NCBI RefSeq assembly: GCF_025152745.1
Contig: NZ_CP104040.1
Span: forward strand, 4,468,501 to 4,532,500
DNA from: Rhizobium sp. WSM4643
Lineage (GTDB): Bacteria > Pseudomonadota > Alphaproteobacteria > Rhizobiales > Rhizobiaceae
DNA length: 64,000 nucleotides
Reading direction: 5' to 3'
The notes below the pieces were generated by a model. It saw only the letters and a program-made list of their open reading frames with translations, did no database searches and was not told the DNA's origin. Of this stretch, positions 8,564 to 19,401 are shown piece after piece. A program made the translations under genes and the position numbers. The first letter of the stretch is position 1, and each line of letters starts with the position of its first letter.

Positions 8564-9674
8564 CCACGCATTGGACTTCGTCCTGCAGGCCATAAGCTTC
8601 GACACTCTGGAAGGCTGGAAGGATGACGATCCCTCCGGCCTTTTTAAAGTCATGCGAAGCTGCCGACGGCAGATCACCGATGTCAAACCATACCGCACCG
8701 GATCGCTGGGCCTGAGTTCGGAAGACCTGCTTCCGCTTCTCGCTGCCGCCGAAGATTTCACGCCGTCATCTCCGGCGTCGGCGCGAAGTTTTTTCGAGAC
8801 GCATTGTCGGCCCTTTCTGATCCGCCGCAAGGACGGCAATTCCGGCTTCGTCACCGCTTTCTACGAACCCGATATCGACGTGTCGGACCGGCCGGACGAA
8901 ATTTTCCGTTTTCCTTTCTATCGGCGTCCGGACGATCTGATCGATCTCGACGATGCCAATCGCCCCGCCGAGCTCGACAAGGCCTACGCTTTCGGCCGTC
9001 TGCATGAGGGCCACGTCACTGCTTATCCGGACCGCCGCGCCATCGATCAGGGGTTTCTCGAAGGCCGTGGCCTCGAAATCGCCTGGGCGAAGTCGAAGGT
9101 CGATGTCTTCTTCGTGCATGTGCAAGGTGCCGCCCGCTTGCGTTATGAGGATGGTCGTATCGGCCGCATCACCTATGCGGCGAAAGCCGGCCATCCCTTC
9201 TCGGCGATCGGCAAGCTGCTGATCGAGCGCGGCGAGATCGATCGGGCGGAGATTTCGATGCAGGCGATCCGTGCCTGGCTGGCGCGCAATCCCGAGCGCG
9301 TCGACGAAGTGTTATGGCATAACCACTCTTATGTTTTCTTCCGTGATGCGCCGGTGGCCGATCCGCAGGCAGGTCCGATCGCGGCCGCCAAGGTGCCGCT
9401 TCTCGCCGGGCGCGCGCTTGCTGTCGACCGAATGATCCATACCTTCGGCTTTCCCTTTTTCATTCGCGCCGAAAGCCTCACCCATCTCGACCAAGGCCGG
9501 CCGTTCCGCCGGCTGATGCTGGCGCTCGATACCGGCTCGGCGATCGTCGGGCCGGCGCGGGGTGATATCTTCACCGGCTCGGGGGACATGGCCGGGGAAC
9601 GTGCCGGCACCGTCCGCAACGACGCCGATTTCGCCATTCTCATTCCCAATGCCGCCGCCGGAAGATTCGACTGA
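8556..9674 (+). CDS. mltA: MltA-type lytic transglycosylase
   Basis: Membrane-bound-lytic-transglycosylase-A family (GH102) enzyme that cleaves the MurNAc-GlcNAc bond of peptidoglycan to a 1,6-anhydro end. It has 372 residues. The N-terminal MltA domain and the C-terminal 3D domain are both present. The latter has LALDTGSAIVGPARGDIF and SGDMAGERAG, containing the catalytic-type aspartate. The oddity is the N-terminus: MSDHALDFVLQ has no signal peptide or lipobox, and upstream in-frame codons do not supply one. It overlaps timA by eight bases and smr by one. Confidence 0.9.
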   Translation: MSDHALDFVLQAISFDTLEGWKDDDPSGLFKVMRSCRRQITDVKPYRTGSLGLSSEDLLPLLAAAEDFTPSSPASARSFFETHCRPFLIRRKDGNSGFVTAFYEPDIDVSDRPDEIFRFPFYRRPDDLIDLDDANRPAELDKAYAFGRLHEGHVTAYPDRRAIDQGFLEGRGLEIAWAKSKVDVFFVHVQGAARLRYEDGRIGRITYAAKAGHPFSAIGKLLIERGEIDRAEISMQAIRAWLARNPERVDEVLWHNHSYVFFRDAPVADPQAGPIAAAKVPLLAGRALAVDRMIHTFGFPFFIRAESLTHLDQGRPFRRLMLALDTGSAIVGPARGDIFTGSGDMAGERAGTVRNDADFAILIPNAAAGRFD

Positions 9675-10240
9675 TGGCCAGGGATCGCAAGCTGAGCGCG
9701 GATGAGAGGATCCTCTGGGGAAAGGTCGCCCGCAGCACGCGGCCGATGCCCGGCAAGGCGGGGGCGTTGACCGAACTCGATGCCTTTCTTGCCGAAGCCG
9801 AAGCGGCGGCCGAACGGGAACAGGAAAAGCAGACGCCCGCCACGCCAACACCGCTGCAGCCGCCAGCACCGTCGACGGCCAAGCCATCGGCCCGGGTACA
9901 TCATCCGCTGGAAAAACCGGTCAAGCGTAAAATCGCCAAGGGCCGGCTGGCGCTCGAAGCGCGGATCGACCTGCACGGGCTGGTGCAGAGTGAGGCCCAT
10001 GCCATCCTTCTCGATTTCCTGATCCGCGCCCATGAGCGCGGCATGCGACATGTGCTGGTCATTACGGGCAAGGGCAGCTCAATGGGCAGCGAGGGCGCGC
10101 TGAAGCGGGCCGTGCCTCTCTGGTTTTCCAAGCCGGAATTCCGCTACCTGATCTCCTCCTATGAGCCGGCCGCACAGCATCATGGCGGTGAGGGAGCGCT
10201 CTACATTCGCCTGTCGCGGCGGCATGGGGAAAGACCATGA
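9674..10240 (+). CDS. Smr-domain protein (putative nuclease)
   Basis: Stand-alone Smr protein of 188 residues. Residues 1-90 are charged and low-complexity with a proline-rich stretch, and the Smr domain runs from about 95 to 183. The domain's hallmark motifs DLHG (99-102) and TGKG (131-134) are present. Smr domains nick or cleave nucleic acid and some act in ribosome rescue or recombination; the substrate of this one is unknown. The start TGATG overlaps the mltA stop, and its end overlaps the next gene by four bases. Confidence 0.85.
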   Translation: MARDRKLSADERILWGKVARSTRPMPGKAGALTELDAFLAEAEAAAEREQEKQTPATPTPLQPPAPSTAKPSARVHHPLEKPVKRKIAKGRLALEARIDLHGLVQSEAHAILLDFLIRAHERGMRHVLVITGKGSSMGSEGALKRAVPLWFSKPEFRYLISSYEPAAQHHGGEGALYIRLSRRHGERP

Positions 10241-10614
10241 CACCCTTCGGAGAGGCGGTTCGCAGGCTGAGAGCGCGCAAGGGCGTCTCGCAGAAGGAGA
10301 TGGCGGAAGCCCTGAATGTCTCTCCTGCCTATCTCTCGGCGCTCGAACATGGAAAGCGTGGGCTGCCGACGTTCGATCTGCTGCAGCGCATCGCCGGTTA
10401 TTTCAACATCATCTGGGATGAGGCCGAGGAACTATTCCTGCTCGCCCGTTCTTCGGACCCGCGCGTCGTGATCGACACCTCCGGCCTGCCCCCCGAATAT
10501 ACCGAATTTGCCAACCGGTTGGCGCGCCGAATCCGCAGCCTTGACAGCGCCGAGATAGGCCGGCTATCGGCTCTTCTCGAAAATAGCGGCAAAGGCGACG
10601 GAAAAGCGTCATAA
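10237..10614 (+). CDS. XRE-family helix-turn-helix regulator
   Basis: A 125-residue DNA-binding protein. The XRE helix-turn-helix covers residues about 6-61, with RARKGVSQKEMAEALNVSPAY as helices 1-3 and an LEHGKRGLPTFDLLQRIA continuation. The remaining C-terminal half has no ligand domain that I recognise. It is translationally coupled (ATGA) to the Smr gene, the last of four overlapping frames starting at timA. It directly precedes gyrB, so it could affect supercoiling genes or its own operon; that is a guess. Confidence 0.85.
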   Translation: MTPFGEAVRRLRARKGVSQKEMAEALNVSPAYLSALEHGKRGLPTFDLLQRIAGYFNIIWDEAEELFLLARSSDPRVVIDTSGLPPEYTEFANRLARRIRSLDSAEIGRLSALLENSGKGDGKAS

Positions 10615-13185
<2,571 letters not shown>

Positions 13186-13195
13186 TTGATTTTTC

Positions 13196-13237
13196 GAACG
13201 AAAGCCCAGCCGTCTCTGGACGGCGGGGCTTTCGTTC
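13196..13237. terminator. Strong bidirectional terminator after gyrB
   Basis: Long stem of GAACGAAAGCCC (13196-13207) with GGGCTTTCGTTC (13226-13237), with an inner GCCGTC/GACGGC stem. A T-run flanks the left arm, so it works best for the leftward nitroreductase transcript, and also closes gyrB. Confidence 0.8.
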
Positions 13238-13250
13238 GCCTGGCTACGGC

Positions 13251-13850
13251 TCAATTCGCAACGAAGCGCCCGTTGAAGGCGACCTCTGAGAGCGGCTTGC
13301 GCTGGCTGGGGAATTCGCGCGCCTGATTGCGTTCGGAAAGAACGCTCTTGTCGGCCAGACGACCGACCGCAACGCCAGCTTCGACGCGGTAACCCTCCGG
13401 AATATTGAAAGCCTGCCTGATCTCCTCATGCTTGATGCCGCCCATGCCATGGGCATAAAAACCGGAAAGGCGCGCCTGCAGCGCCAAGTACCCCCAGGCC
13501 GCGCCGGCATCGAAGGAGTGGGTGTAGCTCGGCTTTTCCTCAGCTGAGCCGGCGGCCCCGGTGAAGGCGCGCGACACGACGAAGATCAGCGCCGATGCGT
13601 TTTTTGCCCATTCCTGATTGGCGTCGACGAGCAACGCGACGAATTTCTCCCAATGCTCCGAGCCCTTGAGGGCATAGACGAAGCGCCAGGGCTGCTGGTT
13701 GGAAGAGGACGGCGCCCAATGGGCGGCGTCGAGCAGACTGAGCAACTGTGCTTCCTCGATGATTTCGCCGGTGAAGGCGCGCGGCGACCAGCGATCGAGA
13801 AACATCGGATCGATCGGATAGTCGGATTCGCGGTTATTGCTCTTCGTCAT
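13251..13850 (-). CDS. Nitroreductase-family flavoprotein
   Basis: FMN-dependent NAD(P)H oxidoreductase of the nitroreductase fold, 199 residues. RWSPRAFTGE near residue 20 and HWAPSSSNQQPWRFV near 44-58 are typical FMN-contact segments. A central GAAWGYLALQARLSG and a C-terminal VGRLADKS complete the fold. The physiological substrate is unknown; relatives reduce nitroaromatics, quinones or enals. It converges on gyrB and is separated from the next leftward gene (DUF2218) by 45 bases, so the two may be co-transcribed. Confidence 0.85.
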   Translation of the reverse strand: MTKSNNRESDYPIDPMFLDRWSPRAFTGEIIEEAQLLSLLDAAHWAPSSSNQQPWRFVYALKGSEHWEKFVALLVDANQEWAKNASALIFVVSRAFTGAAGSAEEKPSYTHSFDAGAAWGYLALQARLSGFYAHGMGGIKHEEIRQAFNIPEGYRVEAGVAVGRLADKSVLSERNQAREFPSQRKPLSEVAFNGRFVAN

Positions 13851-13895
13851 GCTTGTTCCAGGGTTCGGGGCAAAAAGTTTGGATTGGCGATGGGC

Positions 13896-14192
13896 TTAGT
13901 CCGTCCAGACGATGTCGAGTTCTTCGCGGAAGGCGAAGCGCTTCAGATGATCGTCGATGACATCCTGCATCCTTTCCCGTTGCGAGGGATCGGCGACGGA
14001 AAGTGTCATGGTCAGCGCCGCCTCGTCGGCCGCAAAGGTCACCTCGGCGGTATCGCTGAACGGCACCCAGCCCTTCAGAGGATCGAATTCGACGCTGAAC
14101 TTGTGGCTCCAGTGTTTGCAGAGCTGCTGCAGGTAGCGGCTTGCATGTTCGGTCCGCACGACGGCCTTCGAGAGATGCATTTCGAACTCCAC
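13896..14192 (-). CDS. DUF2218 protein
   Basis: A 98-residue protein that matches the small DUF2218 family, in which members often sit beside siderophore, redox or SDR genes; function unknown. It begins MEFEMHLSKAVVRTEHASRY with the conserved LCKHWSHKF motif at about 24-32. No membrane segment or signal. It is upstream of the nitroreductase on the same strand and divergent from the glutathionyl-hydroquinone reductase across 158 bases without a further gene. That neighbourhood hints at redox stress but proves nothing. Confidence 0.75.
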   Translation of the reverse strand: MEFEMHLSKAVVRTEHASRYLQQLCKHWSHKFSVEFDPLKGWVPFSDTAEVTFAADEAALTMTLSVADPSQRERMQDVIDDHLKRFAFREELDIVWTD

Positions 14193-14350
14193 GTCATTTT
14201 GTATAGCAGAGACATATTTCCTGCTTCACCGGCTTGGCAAGCGCAGCATCGTTGCAGTTGGGGTGTACAGACTGTCTTCAAAAACGCGGCCTCACGCCGG
14301 CGTCGAAGCAGGGTAATGAACCATTTAGTCGATCGATCGGGGAGTTGCGC

Positions 14351-15310
14351 ATGCTGGTGAACGGAAAGTGGACGGAAGACTGGCAGCCCGTTCAGGCAAA
14401 GGACGAAAAGGGCGGCTTCGTCCGCCAGACGTCGAGTTTCCGCAATTGGGTGACCCCGGATGGCAGCGCCGGGCCGACCGGCGAAACCGGCTTTGCAGCC
14501 AAGGCCGGCCGTTACCATCTCTACGTCGCCTATATCTGCCCCTGGGCCTCGCGCACCCTGATCGGCCGCAAGCTCAAGGGCCTGGAAGACGTCATCTCCG
14601 TCTCGGTCGTCGAACCGCTGCTGAGCAAGCAGGGCTGGCGCTTTGGTGATTATCCCGGCGCGACGGAGGATCACGTCAACGGCGCAACCTATATGCATGA
14701 AATCTATACCAGGGCGGCGCCGGATTTCACCGGTCGGGCCACCGTGCCGGTTCTCTGGGACAAGCAGAGAAAGACCATCGTCAACAATGAATCCGCCGAT
14801 ATTCTGCGTATGCTGAACAGCGGCTTCGGCGGTCTGGCAAAAAATCCGATCGATCTTTACCCGGCGGAGAGACGTACCGAGATCGATGCTTTCAACGATC
14901 GCATCTATCCTGATCTGAACAACGGCGTCTACCGTGCCGGTTTCGCCACTACGCAGATCGCCTACGAAGAAGCCTTTGCCGATGTGTTTTCCTGCCTCGA
15001 CTGGGTCGAGCAGCAGTTCGAGGGCCGGTCTTTTCTTTTCGCTCACCATCCCACCGAGAGCGATATCCGGCTTTTTGTAACGTTGGTCCGCTTCGACGTC
15101 GCCTATCACGGCATCTTCAAATGCAATATGCGCCGGCTTTCCGATTATGCCAACCTGCGCGCCTTCTGCCGTCGCATGCTGGATTGGCCGGGCATCGGTG
15201 AAACGGTGAACCTCGATCATATCAAGCGCGGCTACTATTCGATCGAAAGCCTCAACCCGACGAAGATCATTCCTGTCGGCCCTGATCTGGCGGAAATTTT
15301 TAGAGTGTAA
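14351..15310 (+). CDS. Glutathionyl-hydroquinone reductase (GST Xi class)
   Basis: Omega-like GST of the YqjG/PcpF class that reduces glutathionyl-hydroquinones with GSH. It has 319 residues from the ATG at 14351, which follows GGGAG. The open frame runs further upstream but the extension is not GST-like. The class signature YICPWASRT (active-site Cys in CPW) is near residue 59-67, with the long insert and a C-terminal helical domain. The final GYYSIESLNPTKIIPVGP is characteristic. It is divergent from DUF2218 and the nitroreductase. Confidence 0.88.
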   Translation: MLVNGKWTEDWQPVQAKDEKGGFVRQTSSFRNWVTPDGSAGPTGETGFAAKAGRYHLYVAYICPWASRTLIGRKLKGLEDVISVSVVEPLLSKQGWRFGDYPGATEDHVNGATYMHEIYTRAAPDFTGRATVPVLWDKQRKTIVNNESADILRMLNSGFGGLAKNPIDLYPAERRTEIDAFNDRIYPDLNNGVYRAGFATTQIAYEEAFADVFSCLDWVEQQFEGRSFLFAHHPTESDIRLFVTLVRFDVAYHGIFKCNMRRLSDYANLRAFCRRMLDWPGIGETVNLDHIKRGYYSIESLNPTKIIPVGPDLAEIFRV

Positions 15311-15453
15311 TGCCGACAGGTACGGGCGATTTTCGGCAGAAAATCATCCGAATCGCCGAAAAGCCGTACTGCTTCGCGGTAAAGCCGTAATGACACCGAT
15401 GAATAATTCGTTCATAGGTGGCGGCAGATCCGTTTTCGATGAGGAGGAATTCC

Positions 15454-16296
15454 ATGAAGCTGATGCGTGTTGGCGAAGCGGGCAGTGAAAAACCCGCACT
15501 TCTCGATGCCGATGGCAAGATCCGTGATCTCTCCGGTCATGTCGCCGATATCGGCGGTGAAGCGATCACACCGGCAGGCCTTGCAAAGATAGCGGCGATC
15601 GATCCGAAGAGCCTTCCGGAAATCGCACCCGGCCGCATTGGTGCCTGCGTCGCGGGCACTGGCAAATTCATCTGCATCGGCTTGAATTATTCGGATCATG
15701 CTGCCGAAACCGGCGCGACCGTGCCGCCCGAGCCGATCATCTTCATGAAAGCAACATCCGCAATCGTCGGGCCGAACGACAATGTCGTCATTCCCCGCGG
15801 TTCGGAAAAGACCGATTGGGAAGTCGAACTCGGCGTCGTCATCGGCAAAACTGCCAAATATGTGACGGAAGCCGAAGCGCTGGATTATGTCGCCGGTTAT
15901 TGCGTCTCCAACGACGTTTCCGAGCGCGCCTTCCAGACCGAGCGGTCCGGTCAATGGACCAAGGGCAAATCCTGCGACACCTTTGGCCCGATCGGCCCCT
16001 GGCTCGTAACCAAGGATGAAATTCCGCAACCGCAGAACCTCGGCATGTGGCTGACGGTCAACGGCCAGAAGATGCAGAACGGCTCATCGAAGACGATGGT
16101 TTACGGGGTTGCCTTCCTCGTCTCCTACCTCAGCCAGTTCATGTCGCTGCATCCCGGCGACGTGATCTCGACCGGTACGCCTCCGGGCGTCGGCATGGGC
16201 CTCAAGCCGCCGCGCTATCTCAAGAACGGCGACGTGGTCGAACTCGAAATCGAAGGTCTCGGCACGCAGAAACAGACTTTTGTAGCGGATCGTTAA
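15454..16296 (+). CDS. Fumarylacetoacetate hydrolase-family protein
   Basis: A 280-residue FAH-fold enzyme; relatives include ureidoglycolate lyase, 2-keto-4-pentenoate hydratase and 5-carboxymethyl-2-hydroxymuconate isomerase. The strong GAGGAGG site just before the ATG at 15454 fixes the start. Metal-binding FAH features are visible: LNYSDHAAE, then DWEVELGVVIGK (acidic ligands) and the GYCVSNDVSERAFQ segment. The C-terminal STGTPPGVGMGLKPPRYL loop is also present. Substrate cannot be assigned from sequence. A rho-independent terminator follows. The 143-base gap before it shows no gene. Confidence 0.85.
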   Translation: MKLMRVGEAGSEKPALLDADGKIRDLSGHVADIGGEAITPAGLAKIAAIDPKSLPEIAPGRIGACVAGTGKFICIGLNYSDHAAETGATVPPEPIIFMKATSAIVGPNDNVVIPRGSEKTDWEVELGVVIGKTAKYVTEAEALDYVAGYCVSNDVSERAFQTERSGQWTKGKSCDTFGPIGPWLVTKDEIPQPQNLGMWLTVNGQKMQNGSSKTMVYGVAFLVSYLSQFMSLHPGDVISTGTPPGVGMGLKPPRYLKNGDVVELEIEGLGTQKQTFVADR

Positions 16297-16339
16297 CGAC
16301 GCTTCCTGTTGAGAAACTTAAGTTTTCAGGTCGATTGTG

Positions 16340-16369
16340 ATGCCGGAGATCAATTCTCCGGCATTTCTT
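16340..16369 (+). terminator. Terminator after the FAH-family gene
   Basis: TGCCGGAGA (16341-16349) and TCTCCGGCA (16355-16363) with a TCAAT loop, followed by TTTCTT. It separates this gene from phaZ. Confidence 0.8.
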
Positions 16370-16389
16370 GTGTATGTCTGGTTCGCCAA

Positions 16390-16404
16390 TGTTGCTGTGC
16401 AACA
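16390..16404. promoter_or_regulatory. Palindrome upstream of phaZ, candidate PhaR/AniA site
   Basis: TGTTGC-TGT-GCAACA is a perfect six-base inverted repeat with a three-base spacer, about 97 bases before phaZ. PhaR, the PHB-responsive repressor, is known in other alphaproteobacteria to bind TGC-rich palindromes of the CTGC-N3-GCAG type. The present site has TTGC-N3-GCAA. Assignment is by similarity and position only. Confidence 0.45.
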
Positions 16405-16500
16405 AAAACCTGTTAGGCTGCGCGACGTGCCCGCGTTACGAAAAGGTCCGATGCCTCTCAATCGGTGTCATCTTTTCGATAGAGAAAGGTGGCGCCTTCC

Positions 16501-17778
16501 ATGTTTTATCAGCTTTATGAATTGAACCATGCCGCCATGGCGCCGTTTCGCGCCGCGGCCGATATCATGCGATTTGCCTATGCCAATCCGCTGAACCCCT
16601 TCTCCCACACGCCATTCGGCCGGACGATGGCGGCAAGCCTCGAAATGTTCGAACGGACGACGCGCCGCTACGGCAAACCGGAATTCGGTCTGAAGCAGAC
16701 GACGATCGGTGAAAAGACGGTTTCCGTCCGCGAAGAAGTCGTCTGGTCGCGACCCTTCTGCAATCTCCTGCATTTCGCCCGCAGTGTTCCAGCTGCCCGC
16801 GGCAATGATCCGCGCATTCTGATCGTCGCGCCGATGTCCGGCCACTATGCCACGCTGCTGCGCGGCACGGTCGAGGCGCTGCTGCCGAGCGCCGATATCT
16901 ACATCACCGACTGGATCGACGCCCGCATGGTGCCGATGACGGAAGGCACGTTCGATTTCGATGATTACGTCGACTACGTCATCGAGATGCTGCATTTCCT
17001 CGGTCACGACACGCATGTCATCGCCGTCTGTCAGCCTTCCGTTCCGGTGCTGGCAGCTGCTGCGGTGATGGAGGAAGCCAGAGATCCGCTTTCGCCGGCG
17101 TCGATGACGCTGATGGGCGGCCCGATCGACACGCGCATCAACCCGACAGCGGTCAACAAGCTCGCCCAGGAACGGTCGCTGCAGTGGTTCTCCGACAACG
17201 TCATCATGAACGTGCCCTGGCCGCAGCCGGGGTTCATGCGCCCGGTCTATCCAGGGTTTCTGCAGCTTTCGGGCTTCATGTCGATGAACCTTGATCGCCA
17301 CCTCGTCGCGCACAAGGAATTCTTCATGCATCTCGTGAAGAACGACGGCGAGCCGGAAAGACATCGCGATTTCTACGACGAATATCTCGCCGTCATGGAT
17401 CTGACCGCCGAATTCTATCTGCAGACGGTGGAGGAGGTCTTCATCAAGCATTCGCTGCCGAAGGGCGAACTGATGCATCGCGGCAAACGCGTCGATCCGG
17501 CGGCAATTCGCAATGTGGCGCTGCTGACCGTCGAAGGTGAGAATGACGATATCTCAGGGGTCGGCCAGACAATGGCGGCGCAGACCATCTGCGTGAACAT
17601 TCCCGAAGACATGCGCATGCATTATCTTCAGCCGGATGTCGGCCATTATGGTGTTTTCAACGGCTCGCGCTTCCGCCGCGAGATCGCGCCGCGCATCATC
17701 GATTTCGTCCGCCAGCATTCCCGTTCTGCCGTCAAGCCTCCGCTCCCGCGTGTCATCAAGGGCGGCCGGGCGGGCTGA
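16501..17778 (+). CDS. phaZ: Intracellular poly(3-hydroxybutyrate) depolymerase
   Basis: Degrades stored PHB granules in the cytoplasm. It has 425 residues from the ATG at 16501 (MFYQLYELNHAAMAPFR), with AAAGGTGG upstream; a GTG four codons earlier is possible. It belongs to the intracellular PhaZ family, not the secreted one, and has no signal peptide. The alpha/beta-hydrolase nucleophile site appears as VCQPSVPVLAA near residue 176, with cysteine in place of serine as in Ralstonia-type PhaZ. A late HYGVFNG segment provides the expected histidine. PHB metabolism is central to rhizobia. Confidence 0.92.
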   Translation: MFYQLYELNHAAMAPFRAAADIMRFAYANPLNPFSHTPFGRTMAASLEMFERTTRRYGKPEFGLKQTTIGEKTVSVREEVVWSRPFCNLLHFARSVPAARGNDPRILIVAPMSGHYATLLRGTVEALLPSADIYITDWIDARMVPMTEGTFDFDDYVDYVIEMLHFLGHDTHVIAVCQPSVPVLAAAAVMEEARDPLSPASMTLMGGPIDTRINPTAVNKLAQERSLQWFSDNVIMNVPWPQPGFMRPVYPGFLQLSGFMSMNLDRHLVAHKEFFMHLVKNDGEPERHRDFYDEYLAVMDLTAEFYLQTVEEVFIKHSLPKGELMHRGKRVDPAAIRNVALLTVEGENDDISGVGQTMAAQTICVNIPEDMRMHYLQPDVGHYGVFNGSRFRREIAPRIIDFVRQHSRSAVKPPLPRVIKGGRAG

Positions 17779-17923
17779 ATCAGGGATAGCTGAATTAGCA
17801 AAACGGATTCAAGGTGTTGTCCGATTTCGCGGGCAATCGTCTTGAAGGCGGTTATTGCGGTAACCACATCGATTTCAGCGTTCGGTATTCTGCCGGGCGC
17901 GGAAAGCGAGGGATACCCGCACG

Positions 17924-18358
17924 ATGAACCAGTCAGCATTGCTTCGACCGGATTGGACTCCGGCTACCATTGCCCTGATGATTCTCGGCTTCATGGTTTT
18001 CTGGCCTCTGGGTCTTGCCATGCTTGCCTACATCATCTTCGGCGACCGTCTGCGCGGCTTCAAGCGTGACGTCAACCAGGCGACCGATGGCTTCTTTGCC
18101 TCCTGCCGCCGCCCGCATGGCCGTCACCGCCCGCATTTTTCGACCGGCAACGTCGCCTTTGACGACTGGCGCAAGGCCGAACTCGACCGGATCGAGGAAG
18201 AGCGCCGCAAGCTTGACGAAATGCGCGAGGAATTCGACTCCTATCTGCGCGAACTCCGCCGCGCCAAGGATCAGGAAGAGTTCGACCGCTTCATGCGCGA
18301 CCGCAGGAACGCCAAGCGCGATGACAACGGCCCGGTCGCTGAATATCAGACGCCGTAA
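17924..18358 (+). CDS. DUF2852 membrane protein
   Basis: A 144-residue protein of the DUF2852 family, unknown function, seen mainly in Rhizobiales. A hydrophobic segment spans about residues 16-40 (IALMILGFMVFWPLGLAML). A basic His/Arg-rich stretch follows, then a strongly charged helix from about 80 to 138 (RIEEERRKLDEMREEFDSYL) that should form a coiled coil. It probably anchors in the inner membrane with the coiled coil in the cytoplasm. A terminator follows. The 145-base gap before it holds no recognisable gene. Confidence 0.8.
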   Translation: MNQSALLRPDWTPATIALMILGFMVFWPLGLAMLAYIIFGDRLRGFKRDVNQATDGFFASCRRPHGRHRPHFSTGNVAFDDWRKAELDRIEEERRKLDEMREEFDSYLRELRRAKDQEEFDRFMRDRRNAKRDDNGPVAEYQTP

Positions 18359-18380
18359 ACGCCTGAACGATGAATTGATG

Positions 18381-18406
18381 ACCGGCATCTCGCGATGCCG
18401 GTTTTT
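18381..18406 (+). terminator. Terminator after DUF2852
   Basis: ACCGGCATC (18381-18389) pairs with GATGCCGGT (18394-18402) around a TCGC loop and is followed by a run of T residues. A textbook intrinsic terminator. Confidence 0.85.
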
Positions 18407-18464
18407 CCATGACTGCCCTTTCGCGATCATTTAGATTTGCCGGCGAATCGTATAGAAAACACAC

Positions 18465-19223
18465 ATGTTCTCGCTTCTGAAAACAAGGTCGAAGGCGCGA
18501 AAGCCGGCTCCCCCCGAAATGCGGACGCTCGACGTCGCCGGCCGGCTCATGCCGCTGACGATCAAGCAGCATGACCGGGCGACACGCATCACGCTGCGCA
18601 TCGAACCGGGTGGCCGCGCCTTGAAGATGACGGTGCCGAAAGGCCTTGCGGCGCGTGAGGTCAATGCCTTCCTCGATCGTCATCAGGGGTGGCTGCTCAC
18701 CAAGCTTGCCAGGTTTTCGACCGATGCCGGCCTGCGTGACGGCGGCGAGATCCTCCTTCGCGGCGTTTCCCATCGCATCCAGCATAGCGGCAGCTTGCGC
18801 GGGCTGACGGAGGCGGTTTCCATGGACGGCAGGCCGGTGCTGCGCGTCAGCGGCATGCCGGAACATGTCGGACGGCGCATTGCGGCCTTTCTCAAGAAAG
18901 AGGCGCGTGCCGACCTCGCAAGATTGGCGACGATGCATGCCGCAACGATCCGGGCGCCGATCCGCTCGATCTCGATGAAGGATACCCGCAGCCGCTGGGG
19001 CTCGTGTTCGTCGGAAGGAAATCTGAGCTTTTCCTGGCGTATCGTCATGGCGCCGCCTTCGGTGATCGATTATCTCGCTGCCCATGAGGTCGCCCACCTC
19101 AAGGAAATGAACCACGGTCCGCGCTTCTGGGCGCTCTGTGGCAAACTTTGCCCGGGCATGGACGAGGCGAAATCCTGGCTCAAGCGGCATGGCAGCCAGT
19201 TGCATGCCATTGATTTCGACTAG
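18465..19223 (+). CDS. YgjP/DUF45-family metallopeptidase-like hydrolase
   Basis: A 252-residue protein of the M48-like YgjP (DUF45) family. The zinc-binding HEVAH, followed by LKEMNHGPRFW, lies near residue 206 and gives the HEXXH plus third His ligand pattern. The SMKDTRSRWGSCSSEGNLSFSW segment before it is the family signature. No signal peptide, so probably cytoplasmic. Substrate unknown. It stands alone, with a terminator before it and a repeat element overlapping its stop codon. Confidence 0.85.
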   Translation: MFSLLKTRSKARKPAPPEMRTLDVAGRLMPLTIKQHDRATRITLRIEPGGRALKMTVPKGLAAREVNAFLDRHQGWLLTKLARFSTDAGLRDGGEILLRGVSHRIQHSGSLRGLTEAVSMDGRPVLRVSGMPEHVGRRIAAFLKKEARADLARLATMHAATIRAPIRSISMKDTRSRWGSCSSEGNLSFSWRIVMAPPSVIDYLAAHEVAHLKEMNHGPRFWALCGKLCPGMDEAKSWLKRHGSQLHAIDFD

Positions 19224-19316
19224 CGCATAACCCCGAAAATCGGAATCGATCTTTCGGAAAGGATTATGCGCAGATTTAAAGTGCCAGAGCGTCCTTAGCG
19301 CGTCCGTTGGACGCGC
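19223..19316. repeat. Composite palindromic intergenic repeat
   Basis: Two adjacent inverted repeats. GCGCATAA (19223-19230) pairs with TTATGCGC (19264-19271) around an inner CCGAAA/TTTCGG stem. GCGCGTCC (19298-19305) pairs with GGACGCGC (19309-19316) around GTT. The first arm begins at the last base of the preceding stop codon. I recognise this as a widespread rhizobial intergenic repeat type; copy number must be checked by search. Confidence 0.65.
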
Positions 19317-19401
19317 GGCGCTCCAGCCGAGAGCCGCGCTAAATTCAATGTCCGTCGCAAATTGGCTCGACTCTTTCCGCATTTCGTGTCACTTCGCTGC
19401 C

